Of a stretch of DNA of 64,000 nt, positions 41,857 to 49,524 are shown piece after piece (the first letter of the stretch is position 1; every line of letters begins with the position of its first letter). The stretch lies in contig CAVVGH010000009.1 in NCBI GenBank assembly GCA_963747765.1, forward strand, positions 186,001-250,000. The letters are read 5' to 3'. The DNA comes from VRUE01 sp963747765 (GTDB taxonomy: Bacteria; Actinomycetota; Thermoleophilia; Solirubrobacterales; 70-9). The notes beneath the pieces are model-generated. The model was not told where the DNA came from and did no database searches. It worked only from the letters and a program-made list of their open reading frames with translations. The position numbers and the translations under genes were made by a program.

Positions 41857-42186
41857 GTGAGCGCCGATCCCGCAAAGCCCTCGAAGACGGAGCGCCAGGC
41901 CGACGTGGCACTTGTCGTCAGCTATCACGAGGCGCGACTCGCCGACCTTCTCAAGCGGGTGCGGGTTGGCTTCGAGCGGTACGACGCCGGCGAGTTGGAT
42001 GCCTTCGAGCTGGACGAACTGATCCACCAATACAAGCGCGCCACCCGCGAGCTCTGGAAGTTCTGCGGGACCGTGACGGGTTCCAGTGCCCACTCCATCG
42101 ACCGCACAATCGAAGAGGTACAGGGGCGAGGTGAGGCGATCGACTGGTGGGAGCAAGGAAACTCCGAGCGGCGGCGCCGTAGCTGA
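41857..42186 (+). CDS. Hypothetical protein downstream of RES toxin
   Basis: A 109-residue protein from GTG 41857. Its sequence (SYHEARLADLLKRVRVGFER, FELDELIHQYKRATRELWKF, then EAIDWWEQ) is a helical pattern seen in small proteins of actinobacteria often close to toxin genes; the function is unknown. Stop 42186 leaves 157 bp to the right direct repeat, with no other gene in it. Confidence 0.6.
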   Translation: MSADPAKPSKTERQADVALVVSYHEARLADLLKRVRVGFERYDAGELDAFELDELIHQYKRATRELWKFCGTVTGSSAHSIDRTIEEVQGRGEAIDWWEQGNSERRRRS

Positions 42187-42343
42187 ATGCGCAACCGCGG
42201 CGGCCACGGACACAATCCGGACACTTCAGCCAGTCTGCCGGCGATCACTCGCGGTCACCGCCTTCGTCCTCGAACAACCTCATTTGCGGGGAATCCTTGT
42301 CCTCCGATGATCCCGCGTGTCCTCCCGTGCCATGCTCGGGACT

Positions 42344-42383
42344 CATGAAGGAGATCCTCGGCAAGCAGATGGGGTTGTAGGGC
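42344..42383. repeat. Right 40-bp direct repeat (attachment-site candidate)
   Basis: An exact copy of 40491-40530. Here it is not attached to an open gene: it is preceded by islet sequence and followed by the leader of the MBL-fold gene. This position is what would be left as the right attachment site of an integrated element. Confidence 0.93.
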
Positions 42384-42453
42384 GGCCGGGGCGCCAACGC
42401 GTCGCGGTCGGAATGGGTTGCCGGTCCGGCCGGGCGCGGGCTAGGCTTGCTCG

Positions 42454-43056
42454 ATGGACGAGATCGTCGATGGCGTGTTTCACTGGCGGGCGGTCCACCC
42501 GGCGATCAAGATCGAGGTCGACTGCCACTTCGTGGCGGGCTCGGGAACGCTCATCGACCCGCTTCTGCCGGAGGTGGGAATCGAGTGGTTCGACGAGCGC
42601 AGCGCGCAGCGAATCGTGCTCTCAAACCGCCACCACCTGCGCCATGCGCCACAGTTCGCGCTGCGCTTCGATTGCCCCGTCCTCTGCCATGAGGCCGGGC
42701 TGCACGAGTTCAAGAACGAGCCGCCTGTGAGCGGCTTCGCGTTCGGCGATCGGCTCGCCGATGACGTGGTCGCCCTCGAGATGGACGCGATCTGCCCGGA
42801 GGACACGGTGCTGCGCATCGAGACAGGCGGCGGCGCTCTGCTCTTCGCCGACAGCCTCATCCACTACGGCGACCTCGGCTTCGTCTCCGACGAGTTGATC
42901 GGAGACGACCCGGAGGGAGTGAAGCGTCGCATCCGCAAGCGCTGCGCCACCCTGCTGGACGAGCCATTCGAGCACCTCCTCTTTGCCCACGGCGAGCCGC
43001 TGATCGGCGGCGGTCCCGACGCTCTCCGCGCGATCGCGGAGGAGCGTCGGGCTTGA
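42454..43056 (+). CDS. MBL-fold-like protein, degenerate metal site
   Basis: A 200-residue protein resembling metallo-beta-lactamase-fold hydrolases (GTLIDPLLPEVG, LSNRHHLRHAPQF, LLFADSLIHYGDLG, LLFAHGEPL). The usual HxHxDH signature is reduced to HHLRHA, so metal binding would be altered or lost. Catalysis is doubtful. It overlaps the amidase gene by 4 nt (TTGA). Confidence 0.7.
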   Translation: MDEIVDGVFHWRAVHPAIKIEVDCHFVAGSGTLIDPLLPEVGIEWFDERSAQRIVLSNRHHLRHAPQFALRFDCPVLCHEAGLHEFKNEPPVSGFAFGDRLADDVVALEMDAICPEDTVLRIETGGGALLFADSLIHYGDLGFVSDELIGDDPEGVKRRIRKRCATLLDEPFEHLLFAHGEPLIGGGPDALRAIAEERRA

Positions 43057-43796
43057 AAGCTTCGCGGGCGAGTTCGAGCTGGTGGCACCCGATCGCCTGC
43101 GCGGCGGTGGGCCTGGCCATCCTCTGTGCTGCGACTGAGGCGAGCAGCCCTGCCGCTCCTCCACCTTCATCAGGCCACCCCTTCCGGGCGGAGCGCAAGG
43201 GGTCGTCCTCGCGACAGCTGAAGCGACCGCGAATCACACGATGGCTGATCCCCTACTCGCCGAAGCGCAAGCGCGAGATGGCCGCCTACTCCGAGCGCCA
43301 CTACGGCGAACGCGCCTGGCGGCTAAGGAACCCGCATGTGATCGTCGAGCATCTCGCCGAGACCGGCAGCGCAAGCGCCGTCTACAACACCTTCGCCCCC
43401 GACATCCCCGACCCCGAGCTCGGTGAGCTGCCCAACGTCTGCGCCCACTTCGTCGTCTCTTCCTCGGGCCGGATCTTTCAGCTCGTCAACCTGCGGACGC
43501 GCTGCCGTCATGCGGTCGGCCTCAACTGGACCGCAATCGGCATCGAGCACACCGGCTTCCGCGATGCCGACGTGCTCGGCAACCGCCGGCAGCTGCATGC
43601 CTCGCTGCGACTGACGCGCTACCTGCGATGCCGTTTTCAGATCAGGCTGCGCGATGTGATCGGGCACAGCGAGAGCCTCTCCTCTCCCTACCACCGCGAG
43701 CGCGTCGCCAGGCTGCGCCGTCAAACCCACGGCGACTGGAGGCACCGGTCGATGCAGACCTATCGCCGCAGGCTGCGGCGAATGGGACGCTGCTGA
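43053..43796 (+). CDS. N-acetylmuramoyl-L-alanine amidase (Amidase_2/PGRP type)
   Basis: A 247-residue protein with a signal-like N-terminus (residues 11-30) and an Amidase_2 domain. Metal-site residues include the His in HVIVEHLAETG and the His in DVIGHSESLSSPYH. HFVVSSSGRIFQLVN and NWTAIGIEHTGFRD are family-typical. It cleaves the amide bond between peptide and MurNAc in cell-wall peptidoglycan. The TTG start overlaps the MBL gene stop. A palindrome (43875-43893) follows, shared with the convergent gene. Confidence 0.78.
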   Translation: MKASRASSSWWHPIACAAVGLAILCAATEASSPAAPPPSSGHPFRAERKGSSSRQLKRPRITRWLIPYSPKRKREMAAYSERHYGERAWRLRNPHVIVEHLAETGSASAVYNTFAPDIPDPELGELPNVCAHFVVSSSGRIFQLVNLRTRCRHAVGLNWTAIGIEHTGFRDADVLGNRRQLHASLRLTRYLRCRFQIRLRDVIGHSESLSSPYHRERVARLRRQTHGDWRHRSMQTYRRRLRRMGRC

Positions 43797-43874
43797 CGCT
43801 CGCCGCCCTCGACCTCGCGCGCCGCGGCCAAGCGCCGATCAGCGGCGTTCGCGGCATCCTTGGGCGGAACACCG

Positions 43875-43893
43875 GTGTCCCGAGTCGGGACAC
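43875..43893. terminator. Palindrome between convergent genes
   Basis: GTGTCCCGAGTCGGGACAC is a 19-bp palindrome (9-bp arms) directly at the stop of the minus-strand gene and 79 bp after the amidase stop. It could be a bidirectional terminator; no U-run follows, as is common in GC-rich actinobacteria. Confidence 0.55.
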
Positions 43894-44324
43894 TAGAAGC
43901 GGCGGGCGACGCGACGGGAGAGCTTGAATCCGTGACCGGTCTTGCGGTTCACGCAGCGGACCGCGCCGCTGAGGCTCTTGCAGCGAAACGGGCCCAGCTT
44001 CGCCACCCGACCCACCGCAAGCACCTTCCCCTGCCCCAGGATGGTGTCCCCGGCGCAGGTGAACTTCGCCCTGCCTCGATTGCCGACGATCAGTCCGTTG
44101 CCGTAGTCGAGCGGGCAGGAGCGCGGCTTGGCGGGAGCCTTCCAGCTGCGTCGCGCGATGTCACAGCGAACCGAGCCTTCGGGACCGCCAGTCGCCATCG
44201 CGCAGGCGATGTTGCCCCCCGGCGCGTGGAACATCCACACCCGATAGCCCGAACCGGCGGCTGACGCCGGGCCGAGCAGTCCAATCGCAGCGATGACGAG
44301 AGCCGGTAGGGCAACTCTCTTCAC
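43893..44324 (-). CDS. Secreted hypothetical protein (DUF6636-like)
   Basis: A 143-residue protein with a signal peptide (VKRVALPALVIAAIGLLGP) and a Cys-containing mature part: NIACAMATGGPEGSVRCDI, RSCPLDYG, AKFTCAGD and FRCKSLSGAVRCVNRKTGHG. The last string resembles the end of DUF6636-type secreted proteins. Six Cys suggest three disulfides outside the cell. GTG 44324 is the chosen start; an upstream ATG at 44384 would precede the signal by 20 residues. Confidence 0.65.
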   Translation of the reverse strand: MKRVALPALVIAAIGLLGPASAAGSGYRVWMFHAPGGNIACAMATGGPEGSVRCDIARRSWKAPAKPRSCPLDYGNGLIVGNRGRAKFTCAGDTILGQGKVLAVGRVAKLGPFRCKSLSGAVRCVNRKTGHGFKLSRRVARRF

Positions 44325-44339
44325 AGGCCGAGGGTAGAC

Positions 44340-44371
44340 CCCGGAGGCACCGTCGGGACGGTGCCTCCGGG
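44340..44371. terminator. Strong 15-bp hairpin
   Basis: Arms CCCGGAGGCACCGTC (44340-44354) and its exact complement (44357-44371) are separated by a 2-nt loop. This lies just after the minus-strand gene ending at 44402 and just before the next minus-strand start, a good site for a terminator. Confidence 0.7.
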
Positions 44372-44401
44372 TCCGCCATGCCATCTTCCGGGGCTCTCCC
44401 T

Positions 44402-44842
44402 TTAGGAGTGGTTCTTCGGGCCGTTCTGCTCGCCCCGGTTGTGCGTCTTGTCGATCAACCGCACCGCGGCGAAGGGCTGCTCGCCGGGGCCTGTGCGGGG
44501 CAAGCGCGCCTTGACCAGGACCAGGTCGCCGGTTTCGACGTCGTCAAGGTTCTGCTCGCCGTCGCCGTTGGTGTCGCCAACGAGGATTCGCGCGTTGGAG
44601 AAATCGAAGGTGACCGTCTCGCCGATGAAGCCGCCCTTACGGACACGCGAGTTGCCACGCGTTACGTCAACCGAGCTGTCGCCCGCGTAGCTGCCCTTGA
44701 AGACATAGGCGACATTGTGCGGCCGGTGGCCATTGGCCTTGCCCTTGCCGTGGTTTTCGCCCTGCTTGGCGACCGCGGCTGCCGGAATCGCCAGCGCCAC
44801 AACACCAAGCACAACGAGCAAGACTCTCTTTAAACCATTCAT
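44402..44842 (-). CDS. Secreted hypothetical protein
   Basis: A 146-residue protein with a clear signal peptide (residues 1-25, LLVVLGVVALAIPAAAVAK) followed by a His/Gly/Lys-rich linker and a beta-rich domain (NVAYVFKGSYAG, GGFIGETVTFDF, GDTNGDGEQNLDDVETG). The NGDGEQNLDD string looks like a dockerin/EF-hand-type calcium loop. The ribosome site is strong (AGAGGGGGA). Function unknown. Confidence 0.7.
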   Translation of the reverse strand: MNGLKRVLLVVLGVVALAIPAAAVAKQGENHGKGKANGHRPHNVAYVFKGSYAGDSSVDVTRGNSRVRKGGFIGETVTFDFSNARILVGDTNGDGEQNLDDVETGDLVLVKARLPRTGPGEQPFAAVRLIDKTHNRGEQNGPKNHS

Positions 44843-45021
44843 TTTTCCCCCTCTTTGATCAGGTTGGCATGACTGCCTATCTGTTGTCCTAAACGGTGCT
44901 TGCCCACGTTTGTCAGGGCTGAACCGGGTTTCGCTGCGGCCGATTCGCCTCCCGTTCCGGGTAATCGACCGAGAAAGTGCATGGGTAATCCGAGGGCTCC
45001 ACGTGCGGCCTCCTTTCTGTC

Positions 45022-45033
45022 GATTGGCCAATC
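45022..45033. promoter_or_regulatory. 12-bp palindrome upstream of an SDR gene
   Basis: GATTGGCCAATC at 45022-45033, a perfect palindrome, about 70 bp before the SDR start. Possible operator; the rest of the 259-bp gap shows no other signal. Confidence 0.35.
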
Positions 45034-45101
45034 AACCAGGATTGCGCGGTTCCATGTAGCCTCCCGGCCGACTTCACGAACGAGAAGGAGAGCGTAGACC
45101 G

Positions 45102-45932
45102 ATGGGACTTCTTGATGGGAAAACGGCGATCGTCACCGGGTCCGCCCGAGGGATCGGCCGTGCCACCGCCGAGCTATTCGCCAGCCAAGGCGCCAAGGTT
45201 TTGATCAACGACCTCGATGCCGACGTCGCCGAGGAAGCAGCGAAGGAGATCGACGGCGAGACGGCTGTCCACGCCGGGGACCTGACCAAGCCGGATGCGG
45301 CCGACCAGCTCGTCGCGGCGGCCGTCGATGCCTTTGGCTCAGTCGATGTGGTGGTCAACAACGCCGGCTACACCTGGGACGGCGTCGTCCACCGGATGAC
45401 GGACGAGCAGTTCCAGGCGATGCTCGACATTCACACGATCGTGCCCTTCCGGGTGACGCGGGCGCTCGCACCGCACTGGCGCGAGGCCGCCAAGGCGGAG
45501 CGCAACGAGGGCAAGGAGGTCTTCCGCAAGCTGATCAACGTCTCCTCGATCTCGGGGACGATGGGCAACGCGGGCCAGGCCAACTACTCCGCCGCCAAGG
45601 CCGGCGTGGTGGGGCTGACCAAAACGCTCGCCAAGGAGTGGGGTCAGTTCAAGGTCAACGTCAACGCGGTCGCCTTCGGCTTCGTCGAGACGCGTCTCAC
45701 GGCGGCCAAGGAGGCCGGCGGCGAGATGACCTCACCGACCGGCGAGAAGATCGAGCTCGGCATCCCCGAGCAGATGCGGCAGATGGCATCGGCGATCATC
45801 CCGCTCGGCCGCCCCGCCCAGCCCGAGGAGGCCGCCGGTCCGGTTCTCTTCCTGGCCTCGCCGCTTGCGAACTACGTGCACGGTCAGGTCCTCAACATCA
45901 CGGGCGGACAGTTCGGGGGGATGTACGCCTGA
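45102..45932 (+). CDS. FabG-type short-chain dehydrogenase
   Basis: A 276-residue classical SDR, close to 3-oxoacyl-ACP/CoA reductases. Cofactor site TGSARGIG (12-19), NNAG near 91, Ser in NVSSISGT, and YSAAK. The C-terminal LANYVHGQVLNITGGQF is typical. An AAGGAGAG site is 8 nt upstream of the ATG. The extra loop (EAAKAERNEGKEVFRK) is longer than in FabG proper, so another 3-hydroxyacyl-CoA or alcohol substrate is possible. The F420-type reductase gene follows. Confidence 0.85.
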   Translation: MGLLDGKTAIVTGSARGIGRATAELFASQGAKVLINDLDADVAEEAAKEIDGETAVHAGDLTKPDAADQLVAAAVDAFGSVDVVVNNAGYTWDGVVHRMTDEQFQAMLDIHTIVPFRVTRALAPHWREAAKAERNEGKEVFRKLINVSSISGTMGNAGQANYSAAKAGVVGLTKTLAKEWGQFKVNVNAVAFGFVETRLTAAKEAGGEMTSPTGEKIELGIPEQMRQMASAIIPLGRPAQPEEAAGPVLFLASPLANYVHGQVLNITGGQFGGMYA

Positions 45933-45943
45933 GCCCCAGTGCG

Positions 45944-46417
45944 ATGGATGACAGGCCGCGAATCGGCTACCTGGAGGCGGCGGATCGGATCTGGCCTGTC
46001 CTCCGTCGCGTCATGGGGCTGCACACCCGCCTCTACCGTGCGACCGGGGGTCGCTTCGGGCACCACCTGCCGCTGCTCGGGCCGCCGATCCTGCTGCTCG
46101 ACCACGTCGGCGCGAAGAGCGGCACGAAACGCACCGCTCCCCTGCTCTACTTCCGCGACGGCGAGGACCTCGTGATCGTGGCGTCCAAAGGCGGCTACCC
46201 GAAGAACCCAGCCTGGCTCCACAACCTCAAGGCCAACCCGGACACGACCGTTCAGGTCGGCCCCGAGGTTCGTCATGTTCACGCCCGGGTTGCCACGCCG
46301 CAGGAGCGCCAACGCCTTTGGCCGCAGGCGGTCGAGACCTACGGCACCTACCGTCAGTACCAGGCACGCAGCGGCGGGCGCGAGATTCCGCTCGTCATCC
46401 TCGAGCCGCACGACTAG
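45944..46417 (+). CDS. Deazaflavin (F420)-dependent nitroreductase-like protein
   Basis: A 157-residue protein of the Ddn family (F420H2-dependent quinone reductases). Marks: HVGAKSGTKRTAPLLYFRDG, LVIVASKGGYPKNPAWLHNL and TVQVGPEVRHVHAR. The cofactor is coenzyme F420, common in actinobacteria. It may reduce quinones under stress. Start ATG 45944, 11 nt after the SDR stop. Co-transcription with the SDR is likely. Confidence 0.88.
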   Translation: MDDRPRIGYLEAADRIWPVLRRVMGLHTRLYRATGGRFGHHLPLLGPPILLLDHVGAKSGTKRTAPLLYFRDGEDLVIVASKGGYPKNPAWLHNLKANPDTTVQVGPEVRHVHARVATPQERQRLWPQAVETYGTYRQYQARSGGREIPLVILEPHD

Positions 46418-46489
46418 AGCCGGCACCGACAATCAGACTAGGGTCGCGGGACTAACCTGACCTCAAGCGGTCGTCGCCACCGCCCCCGA

Positions 46490-46800
46490 AAGAACCCAGC
46501 GTCGATCGTTCCGCCGAATTGACGTTCGACCGAACGATCGACGCTCCGAGCGAGGTGTTCGAAAGAGGTCGCCGACCCGAAACGAACCCCTCGTCGATTG
46601 ATGAGCGAAACAGCCTCCCCCTGCTTGCCCTCCTCACCTGCAAGTAGGAGGGCAAGCAGGGGGAGGCTGTGTAGGGACCAGGCGGTCAGGAGCTGCAGGC
46701 ATCGTTCCGCGAGATGTGGCCGGAGGGGCGGATACGAACTCCGTTCGCTGTATGTGTCGCTGAGCGGTACAAATGACGAACGGAGCGGTGGGGATCGCCG
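46490..46800. repeat. Composite repeat locus 3 (tail, hairpin, linker, 47-bp unit)
   Basis: Order: tail repeat (GAGGTGTTCGAAAGAGGTC near 46552), long hairpin (46611-46669), linker GTAGGGACCAGGCGGTCAGG, and one 47-bp hairpin at 46739-46785. The same order is found at 55770-56330 and in reverse at 7880-8260. The 426-bp gap between the F420-type gene and the SDR has no gene of its own. Confidence 0.8.
46611..46669. repeat. Long hairpin, copy 3 (perfect 24-bp stem)
   Basis: Arms 46611-46634 and 46646-46669 pair perfectly around the loop CACCTGCAAGT. Relative to 8122-8180, a T-A pair has become C-G (TTTGCCC/GGGCAAA against CTTGCCC/GGGCAAG), a matched change. Confidence 0.9.
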
Positions 46801-46843
46801 GATCGAGACTCCGTTCTGGGCGAAGCGGCTACGCGCCACTCAG

Positions 46844-47701
46844 CTAATCCTTCGGGCGGCGCTCCTCGGCCACCGGCTCGCCACCCTCGCCCGCGATCGC
46901 CTCCGGCGGCCATGGCCCGGCCCAGTCGTCTCTGGCGCCATCGATCGTGATCGTCGTCCCGGAGAAGAAGTCGCCGGCGGGCGAAGCGAGGTAGGCCACC
47001 AGCCAGGCCATCTCTTCCGGCTCGCCGATCCGGCCCAGCGGCACCGAGCGCTCCACGTTGTCGACGACGACCTTCGGGTACTTGGTGCGCAGCGTCTCGG
47101 TGCCGAACTGGCCCGCCGCCAGCGCGCAGAGCTTGATGTTGAAGCGCGACCACTCGATCGCCAGCGTTCGCATCATGTTCTCGACCGCGGCACGAGCTGC
47201 CCCGGAGTGCACCATCCCGGGCATCCCGTTGTGGGGGGACAGGGTGACGCTGAGAACCTTGCCACCCCCCTGCGGGATGAAGGCCTTGGTGGCCGCCGCG
47301 TGGGACATCAACCAGGTTCCGGTCACGTTCAGCTCGATCACCGTTCGGAAGCCCTTGGGGGTGATCGCCTCGGCAGGGCTCATGAACTGGCCGCCGGCGT
47401 TGTTGACAAGGACGTCGAGGCGCCCGTGGCGCTCGAGCAGGCCGTCGAACAGCCGCTCCACCGCGTCCTCGTCGCGAATGTCCATCGCCTCGTGCTCGAA
47501 GGAGCCGGCCAGCCGCTCCGCCCTCGCCCCGGTCTCGACCAGCGGCTCCTCGCGACGCCCGCAGCCGATCACCACCGCCCCGAGCCGCGCCAGCTCCAGG
47601 GCCGTCTCCCGCCCAAGCCCGCTGCCCGCCCCCGAAACCAGGCAAACGCTCCCCTCGAGCAGGCCCGGCCTGAAAATGCGCGAATTCGACTGGTCGGACA
47701 T
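46844..47701 (-). CDS. SDR enzyme (enoyl-CoA reductase-like)
   Basis: A 285-residue SDR. The cofactor motif SGAGSGLG and NNAGGQF are present. The catalytic Tyr-Lys of classical SDRs is not in place; instead there is GMVHSGAARAAVENM, the pattern of peroxisomal-type trans-2-enoyl-CoA and 2,4-dienoyl-CoA reductases. This suggests reduction of enoyl-CoA in unsaturated fatty-acid degradation. ATG 47701 was used; GTG 47707 is also possible. It is divergent from the lactonase-like gene. Confidence 0.82.
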   Translation of the reverse strand: MSDQSNSRIFRPGLLEGSVCLVSGAGSGLGRETALELARLGAVVIGCGRREEPLVETGARAERLAGSFEHEAMDIRDEDAVERLFDGLLERHGRLDVLVNNAGGQFMSPAEAITPKGFRTVIELNVTGTWLMSHAAATKAFIPQGGGKVLSVTLSPHNGMPGMVHSGAARAAVENMMRTLAIEWSRFNIKLCALAAGQFGTETLRTKYPKVVVDNVERSVPLGRIGEPEEMAWLVAYLASPAGDFFSGTTITIDGARDDWAGPWPPEAIAGEGGEPVAEERRPKD

Positions 47702-47750
47702 CGGCACGCAAGCCTATAGACGCCCCGATTCGAGGTAATGTGACGCGGCC

Positions 47751-48662
47751 ATGAGGGTCCATATCGAGGCGAAGCCGCTGCACGAGCCGCTCGCCGGAGG
47801 GAGCCAGGGAGCCAGGGTAAGCGTCGAGCCGATCGTCACCGGCACCGTGACCTGGTCGCGGTCGATGATGGAAGGGCCCGGTGGCCGCCTCGAGAAGCTG
47901 AAGCTTCTCCGCGCCCTGCTCAGCGGCAACCCGCCGATCGCGGTGCCCTGCCCCACCTTCCTGATCCGCCATCCAAGCGCCGGGGCGATCCTCGTCGATA
48001 CCGGCCTGCACCCCTCGATCGCCACCGACGGGCGCGAGAACTTCGGCCCGCTGGCCTCTCGCATCCTCAAGCCCGCCCTGGAGCCCGGGGCCGATCTTCC
48101 GGCTCAGCTCCGCGGGCGCAACCTCGACCCCGGCGAGATACCGGTGGTCGTGATGACCCACCTGCACATCGACCACAGCTCGGCGATCTCCGAGTTCCCG
48201 CAGTCGACGTTCGTCGTCAGCGAGACCGAGTGGGCAGCTGCCACGGTCGGCCCCCGACCCATCCTCAACGGCTACCGCAGGGCTCACTTCAATTACGCCT
48301 TCGACTATCGCACCGTCGATTTCGACCGGGGCGGCATCGATTCCTACGCGACTTTCGGGCGCACCTTCGACCTGTTCGGGGACGGCACCATTCGGCTCGC
48401 GTACACACCGGGCCACAGCGCGGGGCACATGTCGGTCATCGCCCGGCTCGCGGAGCGCGACTTCGTGATCGGCGGCGACACGACCTACACGGTCGGCCAG
48501 CTCGAGGGCAGCGCGCCGCTCCCGCCACGCCCCTTCGACACGCACAACTATCGCCGCTCCCTTCAGGAGCTGAAGCTCTTCCGTCGCGAGTTCCCGGACG
48601 CGATCGTCACCCCGGGCCACGACCCGGAGTTCTACGAGCAGCTCGACTCGCGCCACCAGTAG
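47751..48662 (+). CDS. MBL-fold hydrolase, AHL-lactonase-like
   Basis: A 303-residue metallo-hydrolase. The dinuclear Zn motif HLHIDH is at residues 137-142, with later ligands in TPGHSAGH, GGDTTYT and TPGHDP. The FLIRHPSAGAILVDTG lead-in resembles acyl-homoserine lactonase-type enzymes, but many family members act on other lactones or esters. Start ATG 47751. It is divergent from the enoyl-CoA reductase-like gene. Confidence 0.83.
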   Translation: MRVHIEAKPLHEPLAGGSQGARVSVEPIVTGTVTWSRSMMEGPGGRLEKLKLLRALLSGNPPIAVPCPTFLIRHPSAGAILVDTGLHPSIATDGRENFGPLASRILKPALEPGADLPAQLRGRNLDPGEIPVVVMTHLHIDHSSAISEFPQSTFVVSETEWAAATVGPRPILNGYRRAHFNYAFDYRTVDFDRGGIDSYATFGRTFDLFGDGTIRLAYTPGHSAGHMSVIARLAERDFVIGGDTTYTVGQLEGSAPLPPRPFDTHNYRRSLQELKLFRREFPDAIVTPGHDPEFYEQLDSRHQ

Positions 48663-48692
48663 CGGCCACGCCACCGAGGTCGCGGGAGCAGC

Positions 48693-49466
48693 TCAGCCCT
48701 CGGGGGAGGTCTTGCCGGGCTCGGGCGCGGGCAGTCCCTCCCGCAGGGCACGAATCACGTTGCGCCGGCCGCGCTCCTCCAGGGTCGTGTACATCGCCCG
48801 CACCCTGTCGAAGACCTCTGTTGCCGCTTCGAGCTGGCGCTCGCGGCTCGGCGACTCCTCGACCGGGAAGGAGATGGGGTCGTCGAACTGCACCGTCACC
48901 TTCGGGAAGCGAAGGCGCTTCCAACGCCGCACCTTGGCGGACCCGTGGACGGCAACGGGGACGACCGGGACCCCGGACTCCAGCGCGATCCGCCCGATCC
49001 CCGGTTTGACCGTGCCCAGCTCACCGCTCCGCGACCGACCGCCCTCCGCATAGACGAGCAACATCCCGCCCTGGTCGAGGATCGTAAACGCGGTCTTGAA
49101 TGCCTCCTCGTCCCGGTGACCGCGGCGTACCGGGAATACCCCGCCGTGCTTGTAGATGTAGGTGAGGATCGGCGGACCGAAGAGCTGCGATTTCGCCATG
49201 AAGCGGACCTTGCGGCGCAGGAAGAGTCCGATGAAGAAGTGATCCATCTGGCTGAAGTGATTGGGGGCCAGCAGCAGTGGGCCCGACTTGGGAACTTTCT
49301 CGCGTCCGATGGCGCGGACCCGGTAGATCAGCAGGGCCGGCAGCGTGACCAGCAGGCGAACGAGCGTGTAGGTCCAGCCGACTCCCCGGCGAGCGGCCTC
49401 GTGGAACTGATCGAAATGCTCGGCGGGACGCTCGTCGCTGTAGACCTGTGGCTTGATATCGGGCAT
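48693..49466 (-). CDS. Lysophospholipid acyltransferase (PlsC-type)
   Basis: A 257-residue membrane acyltransferase. The catalytic His70 and Asp75 are in NHFSQMD (H-x4-D). VFPVRRGHRDE and the EGGRSRSG stretch match motifs II and III; GVPVVPVAVHG matches motif IV. It acylates lysophosphatidate or a related lipid. Start ATG 49466 (MPDIKPQVYSD); earlier in-frame codons lack conservation. It is on the same strand as, and downstream of, glpK. Confidence 0.87.
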   Translation of the reverse strand: MPDIKPQVYSDERPAEHFDQFHEAARRGVGWTYTLVRLLVTLPALLIYRVRAIGREKVPKSGPLLLAPNHFSQMDHFFIGLFLRRKVRFMAKSQLFGPPILTYIYKHGGVFPVRRGHRDEEAFKTAFTILDQGGMLLVYAEGGRSRSGELGTVKPGIGRIALESGVPVVPVAVHGSAKVRRWKRLRFPKVTVQFDDPISFPVEESPSRERQLEAATEVFDRVRAMYTTLEERGRRNVIRALREGLPAPEPGKTSPEG

Positions 49467-49524
49467 GAAGGCAAGGGCCGGACTGGCCGGCAACTGTTGT
49501 GCTTACCCCCTGACGGAGCAGCAG

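Larger units (their letters stand above)
40531..42383. mobile_element. 1.85-kb islet inserted at the 3' end of a dehydrogenase gene
   Basis: The islet lies between two perfect 40-bp direct repeats (40491-40530 and 42344-42383), with the upstream copy completing the dehydrogenase gene, as in site-specific integration into a gene 3' end. Contents: one minus-strand antitoxin-like gene, an Xre/MbcA-type antitoxin, a frameshifted RES toxin and a 109-residue protein. An AT-rich promoter patch at 40870-40905 contrasts with the neighbours. No integrase is present, so it may be a remnant, be moved in trans, or be a simple duplication. Confidence 0.6.
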
